DNA of 64,000 bases. Source: an uncultured Pelagibacteraceae bacterium (lineage in GTDB: Bacteria > Pseudomonadota > Alphaproteobacteria > Pelagibacterales > Pelagibacteraceae). Position 1 is the stretch's first letter; each line of letters begins with the position of its first letter. The notes below the pieces were generated by a model that made no database searches, was not told where the DNA came from, and worked only from the letters and a program-made list of their open reading frames with translations. Below are positions 49,305 to 57,374 of the stretch, one piece after another. The stretch lies in the NCBI GenBank assembly GCA_902526595.1, contig CABZLO010000004.1:1-64000 (forward strand), written 5' to 3'. Position numbers and translations under genes: made by a program.

Positions 49305-49334
49305 TTGATTTAATACAAAGAATTAAAATACAAT
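49305..49334 (+). promoter_or_regulatory. Candidate promoter of the TRAP transporter operon
   Basis: TTGATT (49305-49310), an 18-nt spacer and TACAAT (49329-49334) form a plausible sigma-70 promoter about 110 nt ahead of dctP. Transcription would start near 49341 and meet the hairpin at 49359-49380 at once. A second TATAGT at 49391-49396, without a good -35, might serve as a downstream promoter. Confidence 0.45.
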
Positions 49335-49358
49335 CTGGAATTGAATAAATCGTCATAA

Positions 49359-49380
49359 GGGGCAAAACGCCCGATTTTTT
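49359..49380 (+). terminator. Terminator-like hairpin in the dctP leader
   Basis: GGGC (49360-49363), loop AAAAC and GCCC (49369-49372) are followed by GATTTTTT. Outer bases AAATC/GATTT can extend the stem across a bulge. The element lies between the candidate promoter and dctP on the same strand, with no upstream plus-strand gene to terminate (the neighbour is the divergent GGT gene). It therefore looks like a leader attenuator or the end of a short RNA. Confidence 0.55.
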
Positions 49381-49445
49381 AGAAAGACTCTATAGTGAAT
49401 CTATGTTTTACTTCGCACAGTTAATTAACTAGAGGAGAGAACAAA

Positions 49446-50606
49446 ATGATTAAAAATAAAAAATCATTAAAAGGTGCTAAAACACCTTCAAGACGAAAGT
49501 TCTTCAAAGCAGCAGCAGCAACTGGTGCAGCAGCAACAGCAGCTGTAGCAATGCCGAATCTTGCTTTGGGAGCTGGTCACATTACTCTAAAGATGCAAGC
49601 AGCTTGGCCTTCAGGCGCTAACATCTTTTTTGAAATGGCGTCAGACTACGCAAAAATGGTTAGCGATATGTCAGACGGAAAACTAAAAATTGACGTTCAA
49701 CCAGTCGGTGCAGTTGTTAAAACTTCTGAAATCGGACAAGCGGTAAGTTCTGGAGTAGTAGATATGGGTCACTGGGTGACTGCATACTGGTACGGAAAAA
49801 ATCCAGCAGCTTCACTTTTTGGAACTGGTCCTTCATACGGTATGTCATCTCAAGAAGTTATGGCTTGGATGGAGTATGGTGGAGGAAGAAAGCTATATGA
49901 AGAAGCAGTAGCAAGTGTAGGATTTAATTACACAGGTTTCTTCCATATGCCTATGCCAGCTCAACCATTTGGTTGGTTTAAAAAGAACGTAACAAAAGTA
50001 TCTGATGTTAAAGGTATGAAGTATAGAACAGTTGGTCTAGCGACTAACGTTTTAACTGCTATGGGAATGGTCGTAAGACAATTGCCTGGTGGTGAAATCC
50101 AACCAGCAATGAAAACTGGTTTGATTGATGCTGCAGAGTTTAACAACCCAACATCAGACTCACAGTTTGGAATGCAAGATGTCTCTAAACACTATCACTT
50201 AGGAAGTTTCCACCAATCTCAGGAAATGTTCGAAATTCCTATGAATACTAAGAGACTAAATAGCCTTTCACCTGCTCATCAGGCTATCTTGAGAAATGCT
50301 GCATATGCTGCAAACTCAGATAATTACTTCAAAGCTTTAGTTAGATATTCAAAAGATTTAGCTAAATTAATGAATGAGCATAAGGTTAATGTTTACCAAA
50401 CATCTGACGCTATCTTAGCTGAACAACTAAAAGGTTGGGATAAGGTCATTGGTGAGTTTTCTGGTAAAGATGCTTTCTTCAAGAAAGTAGTAGACTCACA
50501 AAAAGCATACGCTAAGAGAACTATGAAGTATCTGTTGATGAATCAACCGAACTACAAATTAGCTTATGAAAATGAGTTTGGTCCAATTCAGAAAGTTAAA
50601 ATCTAA
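49446..50606 (+). CDS. dctP: TRAP transporter periplasmic solute-binding protein DctP, Tat-exported
   Basis: A 386-aa binding protein of the DctP family. The N-terminus carries a twin-arginine signal, 'PSRRKFFKAAAATGAAATAAVAMPNLALGAG', so it is exported folded. The mature part has 'WPSGANIFFEMASDYAKMVSDMSDGKLKIDVQPVGAVVKTSEIGQAV', 'FNYTGFFHMPMPAQPFGWF', 'KGMKYRTVGLATNVLTAMGM' (the conserved Arg that holds the substrate carboxylate) and 'GLIDAAEFNNPTSD'. It most resembles the mannitol/chloroaromatic-type subgroup. A strong GAGGAGAG ribosome site and codon choice rich in preferred codons suggest very high expression. The ligand is likely an organic acid. Confidence 0.96.
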   Translation: MIKNKKSLKGAKTPSRRKFFKAAAATGAAATAAVAMPNLALGAGHITLKMQAAWPSGANIFFEMASDYAKMVSDMSDGKLKIDVQPVGAVVKTSEIGQAVSSGVVDMGHWVTAYWYGKNPAASLFGTGPSYGMSSQEVMAWMEYGGGRKLYEEAVASVGFNYTGFFHMPMPAQPFGWFKKNVTKVSDVKGMKYRTVGLATNVLTAMGMVVRQLPGGEIQPAMKTGLIDAAEFNNPTSDSQFGMQDVSKHYHLGSFHQSQEMFEIPMNTKRLNSLSPAHQAILRNAAYAANSDNYFKALVRYSKDLAKLMNEHKVNVYQTSDAILAEQLKGWDKVIGEFSGKDAFFKKVVDSQKAYAKRTMKYLLMNQPNYKLAYENEFGPIQKVKI

Positions 50607-50623
50607 TTAACTTTTAGAAATTT

Positions 50624-50656
50624 AAAAAGGGGGTTTAAAATACCCCCTTTTTTTTT
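50624..50656 (+). terminator. Strong hairpin with U-run between dctP and dctQ
   Basis: An 11-bp stem (AAAAAGGGGGT / ACCCCCTTTTT, 50624-50634 with 50642-50652) with loop TTAAAAT leads directly into a run of T up to 50656. It lies 18 nt after the dctP stop and 27 nt before dctQ. As a partial terminator it would make much more binding protein than membrane subunits from one promoter. Confidence 0.85.
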
Positions 50657-50682
50657 ACATTAATTTAATATATTTGTTGTTG

Positions 50683-51267
50683 ATGGAATCTTTCATTAAA
50701 TTTGCTGACACACTTAGCACCTCCATGGGTAAAGCATTTTCTTGGTGTATAGTAATTTTAATGGGAGGAACCGTTTATGAAGTTGTTATGGCTTATGTTT
50801 TTAACATGCCAACTTTATGGAATTTTGATTTTAGCATGCAGATGTATGGTGCAATACTAATGATGTCAGGCGCATACTGTTTAGCAACTGAAGCTCATGT
50901 AAGAGGTGATGTCATTTATAGATTATTTAAAGAAAGAACTCAGGCTTGGATAGATTTAGTTCTATACTTTATTTTCTTTTTTCCTGGAGTATTAGCTCTA
51001 GCGTTTTATGGTTATGAATACGCTGCAATGGCCTGGAAGATTAAAGAAACTAGTTGGAGCAGCCCTGCGCAAATTCAAATTTATATGGTTAAATCAATGA
51101 TACCTTGTGCTGGTGTTCTATTAGTTATTCAAGGAGTAAGCGAAGTTTTCAGATCATTTATTTGTATAAGAACAGGTCACTGGCCATCTAGAATGGTTGT
51201 TGCAGAAGAAACAGAGCAGATATTAATGAGGCAGTCAAAAGAGGAGGAACAAAAAGATGTTGTTTAG
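50683..51267 (+). CDS. dctQ: TRAP transporter small membrane subunit DctQ
   Basis: A 194-aa protein with four membrane helices, the small subunit of the TRAP importer. 'GKAFSWCIVILMGGTVYEVVMAYVFNMPTLWNFDFSMQMYGAILMMSGAYCLATEAHVRGDVIYR' is typical, including the conserved 'HVRGDV'. The track start at 50674 is a TTG run ('MLL' before MES); I chose the ATG at 50683. It overlaps dctM by 11 nt. Confidence 0.93.
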   Translation: MESFIKFADTLSTSMGKAFSWCIVILMGGTVYEVVMAYVFNMPTLWNFDFSMQMYGAILMMSGAYCLATEAHVRGDVIYRLFKERTQAWIDLVLYFIFFFPGVLALAFYGYEYAAMAWKIKETSWSSPAQIQIYMVKSMIPCAGVLLVIQGVSEVFRSFICIRTGHWPSRMVVAEETEQILMRQSKEEEQKDVV

Positions 51268-52618
51268 TTTAACAAATCCAGAGGTTGCTATTTTAATGAT
51301 GGGAATTTTTCTTTTTGCGGTTCTTTTAGGTTTTCCAATTGCCTTTACTTTAATGGCAATGGGAATTGGTTTTGGTTATTACGCTTATTACGATGCGACC
51401 ATGATGGAGCATATTTTTGACAATAGAATATTTCAACTCTTTGTTCAAAACACTTATACAGTAATGGATAACAACGTTCTCACAGCTGTACCTTTATTTT
51501 TATTTATGGGTTACTTAGTTGAGAGAGCAGGAATAGTAGCAAAATTATTTTTTGCAATCAGATTAGCCGCACACAGATTGCCTGCATCAATGGCGGTAGC
51601 AGCATTGATAACATGCACATTATTTTCGACAGCAACAGGAATTATTGGAGCAGTTGTAACCTTAATGGGATTATTAGCTTGGCCTGCGATGGTTAAAGCA
51701 GGTTATGACAAAAAATTTGCATCAGGTATTATTTGTTCTGGAGGGTGCTTAGGAATCTTAATTCCTCCAAGTATTATGTTAATTGTTTATTCAGTTATTG
51801 CGCAACTTTCCCCACTAAGACTTTTTGCAGCTGCTATTTTTCCAGGTTTATTATTAGCAGGTTTATATATTGGGTATGCAGTTTTTAGAGCTTGGTTAAA
51901 CCCATCAATAGCCCCTAGACCTCCTGAGGAGGATATTCCGCCAAGAGCTGAAATTTTAAAAGAAGTTTTAGTATCTTTCGTACCTTTGTTTGGATTAATT
52001 ATGTTAGTTCTTGGAACAATTTTGGCTGGGATTGCAACTCCAGCAGAGGCAGCAGCAGCAGGTGCATTTGGAGCTCTGATATTATCGTGGTTTTATAAGA
52101 CACTTAAATGGCAAAATTTTAAAGAGTCAGTATTTTTAACTGCTAAAACAACAGCTATGATCATGTGGTTATTTATTGGGTCTTGGACATTTTCATCTGT
52201 GTTCTCTTATTTAGGAGGTCACGAAGTTTTTGAGCATTTCTTTACTTCAATAAATATTTCAACTTGGCAGTTTTTAGTTATTACTCAAATCATAATATTT
52301 CTTTTAGGATGGCCGTTAGAGTGGACAGAGATTTTAATTATTTTTGTACCTATATTTTTACCTTTACTAGAAATTTTTGGAGTTAATCCGTATTTCTTTG
52401 CAATGTTGATTGCTTTAAACTTGCAAACATCCTTCCTAACTCCACCCATGGCGATGTCCGCCTATTACTTGAAAGGAGTTCAAAAAACAAATGTTGAACT
52501 TCTACAAATTTTTAGTGGAATAATGCCATTCTTAGGGATTGTTATTTTTGCAATGTTTCTAATGTACATGTTTCCTGCAATAGCATTATGGTTACCAGAA
52601 ACGTTATTTGCACAATAA
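51257..52618 (+). CDS. dctM: TRAP transporter large permease subunit DctM
   Basis: A 453-aa membrane protein with about 12 helices that forms the Na+-coupled translocation pathway. Family marks are 'FLFMGYLVERAGI', 'STATGIIGAVVTLMGLLAWPAMVKAGYDKKFASGIICSGGCLGILIPPSIMLIVYSVI' and 'GIATPAEAAAAGAFGALIL'. The C-terminal part has 'LLGWPLEWTEILIIFVPIFLPLL' and 'LQTSFLTPPMAMSAYYLKGV'. The length is normal for the single (non-fused) DctM type. It ends 4 nt before the amidase start. Confidence 0.96.
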   Translation: MLFSLTNPEVAILMMGIFLFAVLLGFPIAFTLMAMGIGFGYYAYYDATMMEHIFDNRIFQLFVQNTYTVMDNNVLTAVPLFLFMGYLVERAGIVAKLFFAIRLAAHRLPASMAVAALITCTLFSTATGIIGAVVTLMGLLAWPAMVKAGYDKKFASGIICSGGCLGILIPPSIMLIVYSVIAQLSPLRLFAAAIFPGLLLAGLYIGYAVFRAWLNPSIAPRPPEEDIPPRAEILKEVLVSFVPLFGLIMLVLGTILAGIATPAEAAAAGAFGALILSWFYKTLKWQNFKESVFLTAKTTAMIMWLFIGSWTFSSVFSYLGGHEVFEHFFTSINISTWQFLVITQIIIFLLGWPLEWTEILIIFVPIFLPLLEIFGVNPYFFAMLIALNLQTSFLTPPMAMSAYYLKGVQKTNVELLQIFSGIMPFLGIVIFAMFLMYMFPAIALWLPETLFAQ

Positions 52619-52622
52619 AAAA

Positions 52623-53951
52623 ATGTCAGACATATTTTCGTTAAAAGTTGAGGAGCTTGCCTCAAAGATCAAAGATGCCCAATTAACGTCAGTTGAGATT
52701 TGTGAAACATATCTGGAAAGAATTAAAAAGTTTGAAAAGGATGTGAAGGCTTGGGCTCATTTTGATAAAAAACTTTTACTTGAAAAAGCAGCTGAGTCAG
52801 ATGAGCATAGAAGATCAGGTAAACCCCTCGGGCCTTTGCATGGAATCCCAATAGCTATAAAAGATATAATTGGTACAGTAGACATGCCAACTGAATGTGG
52901 AACTGTTATTAGAAAAGGAAAATCTTTTTCTCAAAATGCAGAAATAGTAGATTTACTTTTGTCAGCTGGGGCAATTGTGATGGGCAAAACAGCAACTTCT
53001 GAGCTTGCCTTTCTTGGTCCACCTAAAACTACTAATCCACACGATCATACAAGAACGCCAGGAGGTTCATCTAGTGGATCTGCTGCATCGATAGCTTCTT
53101 TTATGGCACCTTTATCAATCGGATCTCAAACTGGTGGATCTGTCATAAGACCAGCATCTTACTGTGGAGTTGTGGGTTATAAACCATCTTATGGATTAAT
53201 TTCAAGAAATGGAGTTCTTAAAACATCTGACAAGTTAGACCATATTGGCATCTTTGGAAGATCTGTAGAGGATGTTGCGTTACTTGCAAAAGTTCTTATT
53301 AAAAAAGATAATTATGATAGTGCAACAGTTCACTATTCAGCCGAAAACATGTTGGATGAAACAAAAAAGGGACCATTGTTTGATCCAAAATTCATTTTTT
53401 ACAAAACTGATCATTGGAAAATTGTAGATAAAAAATCAAAAGAAGCATTTGAATATTTTATAAAGTCTTTTAAAAAAAATATTGAAGTATTTGATACACC
53501 TTCATATTTTAAAGATATTCATAAGTACCATCAAATTATTCATGAAACTGATTTAGCAAATAACTTTGCTCTTTATTATAAAAAATATAAAAAAAAATTA
53601 TCAAAGTATATGCAAGATGCGATAGCAAAAGGAAATAAACATTCCGCAAAAGATTATGCTGAAGCAGTTGATTTTATGAAAAGAAGCTACGAGTCATATC
53701 AGGAAGTTTTTGAAGATTACCACGGAGTTTTGTCTCCATCTAGTCCAGGTGTAGCACCCAAAGGTTTAAAAAGTACAGGAACTGCTGAATTTAATAAAGT
53801 TTGGTCTTATCTTGGAACACCTTGTATTTCTTTACCTTTACTTCAAGGCGAAGGAAATATGCCTTTAGGAGTGCAATTAATAGGCGCGAAATATGATGAT
53901 CACAGGTTTTTAGGTATTGCTAATTGGTTAGAAAAGGAATGTAATAAATAA
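52623..53951 (+). CDS. Amidase (amidase-signature family)
   Basis: A 442-aa amide hydrolase with the Ser-cisSer-Lys triad: K80 in 'PIAIKDIIGT', the cis-Ser in 'TPGGSSSGSAASIA' (about S149) and nucleophile S173 in 'IGSQTGGSVIRPASYCGVVGYKPSYG'. It is too divergent, and lacks GatB/GatC neighbours, to be GatA. The track start 52608 is a TTG inside dctM; the ATG at 52623 gives the typical 'MSDIFSLKVEELASKIKDAQLTSVEICETYLERI'. Following the TRAP genes by 4 nt, it probably hydrolyses an amide imported by them or made from it. The substrate is unknown. Confidence 0.93.
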   Translation: MSDIFSLKVEELASKIKDAQLTSVEICETYLERIKKFEKDVKAWAHFDKKLLLEKAAESDEHRRSGKPLGPLHGIPIAIKDIIGTVDMPTECGTVIRKGKSFSQNAEIVDLLLSAGAIVMGKTATSELAFLGPPKTTNPHDHTRTPGGSSSGSAASIASFMAPLSIGSQTGGSVIRPASYCGVVGYKPSYGLISRNGVLKTSDKLDHIGIFGRSVEDVALLAKVLIKKDNYDSATVHYSAENMLDETKKGPLFDPKFIFYKTDHWKIVDKKSKEAFEYFIKSFKKNIEVFDTPSYFKDIHKYHQIIHETDLANNFALYYKKYKKKLSKYMQDAIAKGNKHSAKDYAEAVDFMKRSYESYQEVFEDYHGVLSPSSPGVAPKGLKSTGTAEFNKVWSYLGTPCISLPLLQGEGNMPLGVQLIGAKYDDHRFLGIANWLEKECNK

Positions 53952-53952
53952 A

Positions 53953-54129
53953 ATGATTAAATTTACAACATTTCTAGGAACTTTGCTTGCTGCTGCATTT
54001 TTAATTGGTCTTGCGACTACGTTAACAAGATCAACTATGATTGGTTTTTTCGATGTTCTTCCTGTTTATATTTTGATGGCTATAGCAATTTTCATGATGG
54101 TCTACGAAGCTTTCTTCGACAAAAAATAA
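53953..54129 (+). CDS. 58-aa two-helix membrane protein (not in ORF track)
   Basis: This ORF is too short for the supplied track. It starts one base after the amidase stop (TAA-A-ATG) and ends with TAA at 54129. It begins 'MIKFTTFLGTLLAAAFLIGL' and ends 'FMMVYEAFFDKK', with two hydrophobic helices (about residues 5-24 and 36-54). The tight spacing to the amidase and a reading frame with SAR11-like codon use support a real gene. I do not recognise a family; it may be an accessory membrane protein of the TRAP/amidase operon. Confidence 0.72.
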   Translation: MIKFTTFLGTLLAAAFLIGLATTLTRSTMIGFFDVLPVYILMAIAIFMMVYEAFFDKK

Positions 54130-54144
54130 TTTTTAAGTATTAAA

Positions 54145-55050
54145 TTGTCTAAACAGAATAAAAATTTTTTAGCTTTCTCATTGCTTTTTATTCAACCAAT
54201 TTTTATGTCTTCTAATTTAATAGTTGCCAGAGGTGGTATTGAATTTGTTCCCCCAATTTCTCTAGCATTTTGGAGATGGACTTTTGTTTTTATAATCCTT
54301 TTACCTTTTACCTTTATATCTTTAAAAAAAAATTATTTAACAATAAAAAAAGAATATAAAAAATTATTTTTCTTAGGTGCTATGGGATGCGGGGTATGTG
54401 GTGCATTTCCATTTCTAGCTGGAGCAACAACAACAGTTACCAATATGGCTATTATTTACACTTCATCGCCTATCTTTATAATTTTAATTTCTGCAATTTT
54501 TTTTCAAGAAAAAATAAATTATCTTAAAATAATTGGATTGATTTCTTGTTTAATTGGTGTTTTTGCAATTATTATTAAGGGAGACTTAAACTTATTAATA
54601 AATTTAAACTTTACTATTGGTGACCTATGGATGCTTGCTGCAGCTATAGGCTGGGCATTATATTCAATATATCTTTTTTACTGGAAGTCTGATTTATCAA
54701 TTTTTCAGAGATTTACATTGGTCTCTTTTTTTGGTGCACTCAGTTTGTTGCCTTTTTATATTATTGAAGAGCTTTTAGTAGCTAGAACTACTTTTAACGA
54801 ACAATTTTATATGTGGGTATTATTTGCAGCTATTTCTCCGGGTATAATCGCATTCACTTTGTATACTCAAGCTCAAAAAAGTCTTGGAGCGTCATTAACT
54901 GGATTTACACTTTATGTTTTTACAATTTATGGTGCAATTTATGGATATTTTATATTTGATGAAAAATTTGAATCATTTCATTATGTAGGCACAGCTTTGG
55001 TGTTTTTGGGAGTTTACCTGGCAAAAAAAAATTATGAAACTAAAACGTAG
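54145..55050 (+). CDS. EamA/DMT family transporter
   Basis: A 301-aa inner-membrane protein with ten helices in two EamA repeats: the first has 'SNLIVARGGIEFVPPISLAFWRWTFVFIILLPF' and 'MAIIYTSSPIFIILISAIFFQEKI', the second 'GDLWMLAAAIGWALYSIYLFYWK' and 'FTLYVFTIYGAIYGYFIFDEKFESFHYVGTALVFLGVYLAKK'. DMT transporters mostly export metabolites such as amino acids. The start appears to be TTG (54145), giving 'MSKQNKNFLAFSLLF'; no ATG precedes the first helix. It overlaps the hydrolase gene by 17 nt. Confidence 0.9.
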   Translation: MSKQNKNFLAFSLLFIQPIFMSSNLIVARGGIEFVPPISLAFWRWTFVFIILLPFTFISLKKNYLTIKKEYKKLFFLGAMGCGVCGAFPFLAGATTTVTNMAIIYTSSPIFIILISAIFFQEKINYLKIIGLISCLIGVFAIIIKGDLNLLINLNFTIGDLWMLAAAIGWALYSIYLFYWKSDLSIFQRFTLVSFFGALSLLPFYIIEELLVARTTFNEQFYMWVLFAAISPGIIAFTLYTQAQKSLGASLTGFTLYVFTIYGAIYGYFIFDEKFESFHYVGTALVFLGVYLAKKNYETKT

Positions 55051-55852
55051 GAATTTTTTCTTGGAAATTATAATTGGAATTATAACTATTTATATTTTAA
55101 TATTAATTTTGCTTTTTTTATTCCAGCGAAATCTCATGTACCACCCAGATGAAAATAACTATTTTGGGGATAAGCTAGAGGTAGAAATAGAAAAGGTTAA
55201 TATCAAAACAAGTGATAACATTAATATTGTGGGCTGGTTTCATAACAAGAGTTTAGATAATTATAAAACCATACTTTACTTTCATGGAAATGCAGGAAAA
55301 CTAGAAAATAGAATATACAAATTAAATCATTTTAAAGATTTAGATGTAAATTTTTTAATTATAGCTTGGAGGGGTTTTAGCGGCAATGAGGGAAAACCCA
55401 CAGAAAATAACCTTTATATTGATGGAAATAGCGCGATTGATTGGCTTAAAAAAAAGGGTGTAGTTGAAAAAGATATAATTATTTACGGTGAATCGCTCGG
55501 TACTGGGATAGCAATAGAGATAGCTCAAAATAAAAATTTCGCTGGATTAATTTTAGAGACACCTTTTACCTCAATGGTGGAAGCTGCAAAAAATTTTTAT
55601 CCCTACATACCTGTAGGACTTCTTTTGAAAGATAAATACAAAAACAAAGAAAAAATTAAAAATATTAATATTCCTGTTTTGGTCATGCATGGTGAAGCTG
55701 ATCAAATAGTTCCTTTCTGGATGGGAAAAAAAATATTTGATTTAGCGAACAATCCTAAATATTCATATTTTACAGAGTATGATGATCACATGATGGAATA
55801 TGACTCTAAATTAGTATCAGCACTTAACGACTTTTTAAAAAGTTTAAATTAG
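55034..55852 (+). CDS. Membrane-anchored alpha/beta hydrolase (BEM46/ABHD13-like)
   Basis: A 272-aa hydrolase with one N-terminal membrane anchor (about residues 8-32) followed by 'QRNLMYHPDENNYFG', typical for the BEM46-like group. The fold shows 'TILYFHGNAGKLENR' (oxyanion region), 'IAWRGFSGNEGKPTE', nucleophile Ser in 'IIYGESLGTGIAIEIA', Asp in 'MHGEADQIVPF' and His in 'YDDHMMEYD'. The substrate is unknown; bacterial members are thought to act on lipid or ester substrates near the membrane. It begins within the end of the DMT gene. Confidence 0.9.
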   Translation: MKLKRRNFFLEIIIGIITIYILILILLFLFQRNLMYHPDENNYFGDKLEVEIEKVNIKTSDNINIVGWFHNKSLDNYKTILYFHGNAGKLENRIYKLNHFKDLDVNFLIIAWRGFSGNEGKPTENNLYIDGNSAIDWLKKKGVVEKDIIIYGESLGTGIAIEIAQNKNFAGLILETPFTSMVEAAKNFYPYIPVGLLLKDKYKNKEKIKNINIPVLVMHGEADQIVPFWMGKKIFDLANNPKYSYFTEYDDHMMEYDSKLVSALNDFLKSLN

Positions 55853-55900
55853 GCCACATTCTAAACAAATAAAATTCAAAATATTTTTTAATAGTTAAGT

Positions 55901-56464
55901 ATGAAAAAACTATATTTAATTATTCTATTACTATTCTCAATTCAAACCTTCAGTTCTGCTAACGAAAATTTATCCTCAGTTGATAATTTATTTCATATTG
56001 ATCACATGAATTCTCACAATGAAAATTTTGCTTTATATTTTAAAACACGAGAAAAAGCTATTTTGACAAAGGGAGAAGATAGTAATTATATAAATGATTA
56101 TCCTAAAGATCTTTATATTTACAATTACGAAACAAAAAGTTCTTTACCATTAATATCTCATGAATGGTTTCCAAGAAAAGCTAAATATTTTTTACAAGAA
56201 TATGATTTTCCAGTTTTTCCAGATGATTTTGCTTATTATTTATTAAAAGATAACAAAACACTTGTAATGATAAGTGCAGTTAAAAGCTTAAGAGCAAACT
56301 TTAAATTTGATATTATAGAGAAGAAATTAGAAATTTATCCAGTTAATGGAAAGTTTGATTTTATTATTTCTTCAATTGCAAAAGGTTGTGATCATTATGA
56401 TTTTAATGATAATTATAAATGCAGTTTTTACAAACCTTTAATCTCAAGCACTTTAATTAATTGA
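55901..56464 (+). CDS. Secreted protein of unknown function
   Basis: A 187-aa protein with signal peptide 'LYLIILLLFSIQTFSSA'. The mature part is rich in aromatic and acidic residues, has one Cys pair near the C-terminus ('KGCDHYDFNDNYKCSF') and no membrane helix, so it is probably periplasmic. I do not recognise a family. It is preceded by a 48-nt AT-rich spacer and overlaps the end of convergent ftsY by 8 nt. Confidence 0.7.
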   Translation: MKKLYLIILLLFSIQTFSSANENLSSVDNLFHIDHMNSHNENFALYFKTREKAILTKGEDSNYINDYPKDLYIYNYETKSSLPLISHEWFPRKAKYFLQEYDFPVFPDDFAYYLLKDNKTLVMISAVKSLRANFKFDIIEKKLEIYPVNGKFDFIISSIAKGCDHYDFNDNYKCSFYKPLISSTLIN

Positions 56465-57374
56465 TTTGTGTAAAGGCTTCGGCAAACTTTTCAGCCTCAA
56501 AAATCTGAAGATCATCTTCTTTCTCCCCTAAACCAAGAGCAATAATTGGTAGCTTATATTTTTTAGCAACTGCTAGAAGAATACCACCTTTTGCTGTTCC
56601 ATCTAATTTTGTCATTATTAGTCCTGTAATGGGTATAATTTTATTAAATTCTTCAACTTGGTTGATTACATTTTGTCCTGAGGTAGCGTCTAAAACTAAA
56701 ATTACATCGTGAGGAGCTTCAGAGTCTATTTTTTTTGCTACGTTTGCAATTTTCTTGTATTCTTCCATTAAATTTTTTTTGTTTTGTAATCTTCCAGCAG
56801 TGTCTATTAAAACTTGATCGAATTGATTATTTACCGCCTCTTCTATTGCTTTATATGCCACTGAAGCTGGATCAGATCCTTGTGATGATTTAGTAATTGA
56901 AACATCTACCTTTTTTGACCAGTTTTCTAATTGTTCAATTGCTGCTGCTCTAAATGTATCTGATGCAGCAAGCATTACTTTGTTTCCATTGCCTTTAAAT
57001 ATTTTACTAATTTTTCCTATTGTAGTTGTTTTGCCAACTCCATTAACACCAGAAATAAGTATTGCGTTAAGTTTTTCTTTTTTTTTAAAAAATTCAAAAT
57101 TTTCTAAAGGTTTCATCAATTCGATTATATAATTTTTTAAAATAATATTTATTTCATCTGATGTATCTTTGTTTGGATCAATTTTAGTTTGGGAAACAAT
57201 TTCTCTAATTTCTGATGCAGCAGCAATACCAACATCTGATTGAATCAAATAATCTTCAATCATATCTAAAGTTTTGTCATCTATTTCTTTTTTAATTACA
57301 ATATTTTTTAAACCAGAACTAAATGCTGACGCGCTTTTCTTAAAACCAGATTTAAATTTATCAAAAATTCCCAT
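56457..57374 (-). CDS. ftsY: Signal recognition particle receptor FtsY
   Basis: SRP-receptor GTPase that docks ribosome-SRP complexes at the inner membrane. The 305-aa protein has the four-helix N domain from about residue 10 and the G domain with 'LISGVNGVGKTTTIGKI' (G1), 'LAASDTFRAAAIEQLENW' (I-box region), 'VLIDTAGRLQNKK' (G3) and 'GLIMTKLDGTAKGGILLAVA' (G4). The acidic A domain of E. coli FtsY is missing, as is usual in compact alphaproteobacterial versions. It overlaps dapF by one base. The partner gene ffh lies about 1 kb away in the opposite direction. Confidence 0.97.
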   Translation of the reverse strand: MGIFDKFKSGFKKSASAFSSGLKNIVIKKEIDDKTLDMIEDYLIQSDVGIAAASEIREIVSQTKIDPNKDTSDEINIILKNYIIELMKPLENFEFFKKKEKLNAILISGVNGVGKTTTIGKISKIFKGNGNKVMLAASDTFRAAAIEQLENWSKKVDVSITKSSQGSDPASVAYKAIEEAVNNQFDQVLIDTAGRLQNKKNLMEEYKKIANVAKKIDSEAPHDVILVLDATSGQNVINQVEEFNKIIPITGLIMTKLDGTAKGGILLAVAKKYKLPIIALGLGEKEDDLQIFEAEKFAEAFTQIN

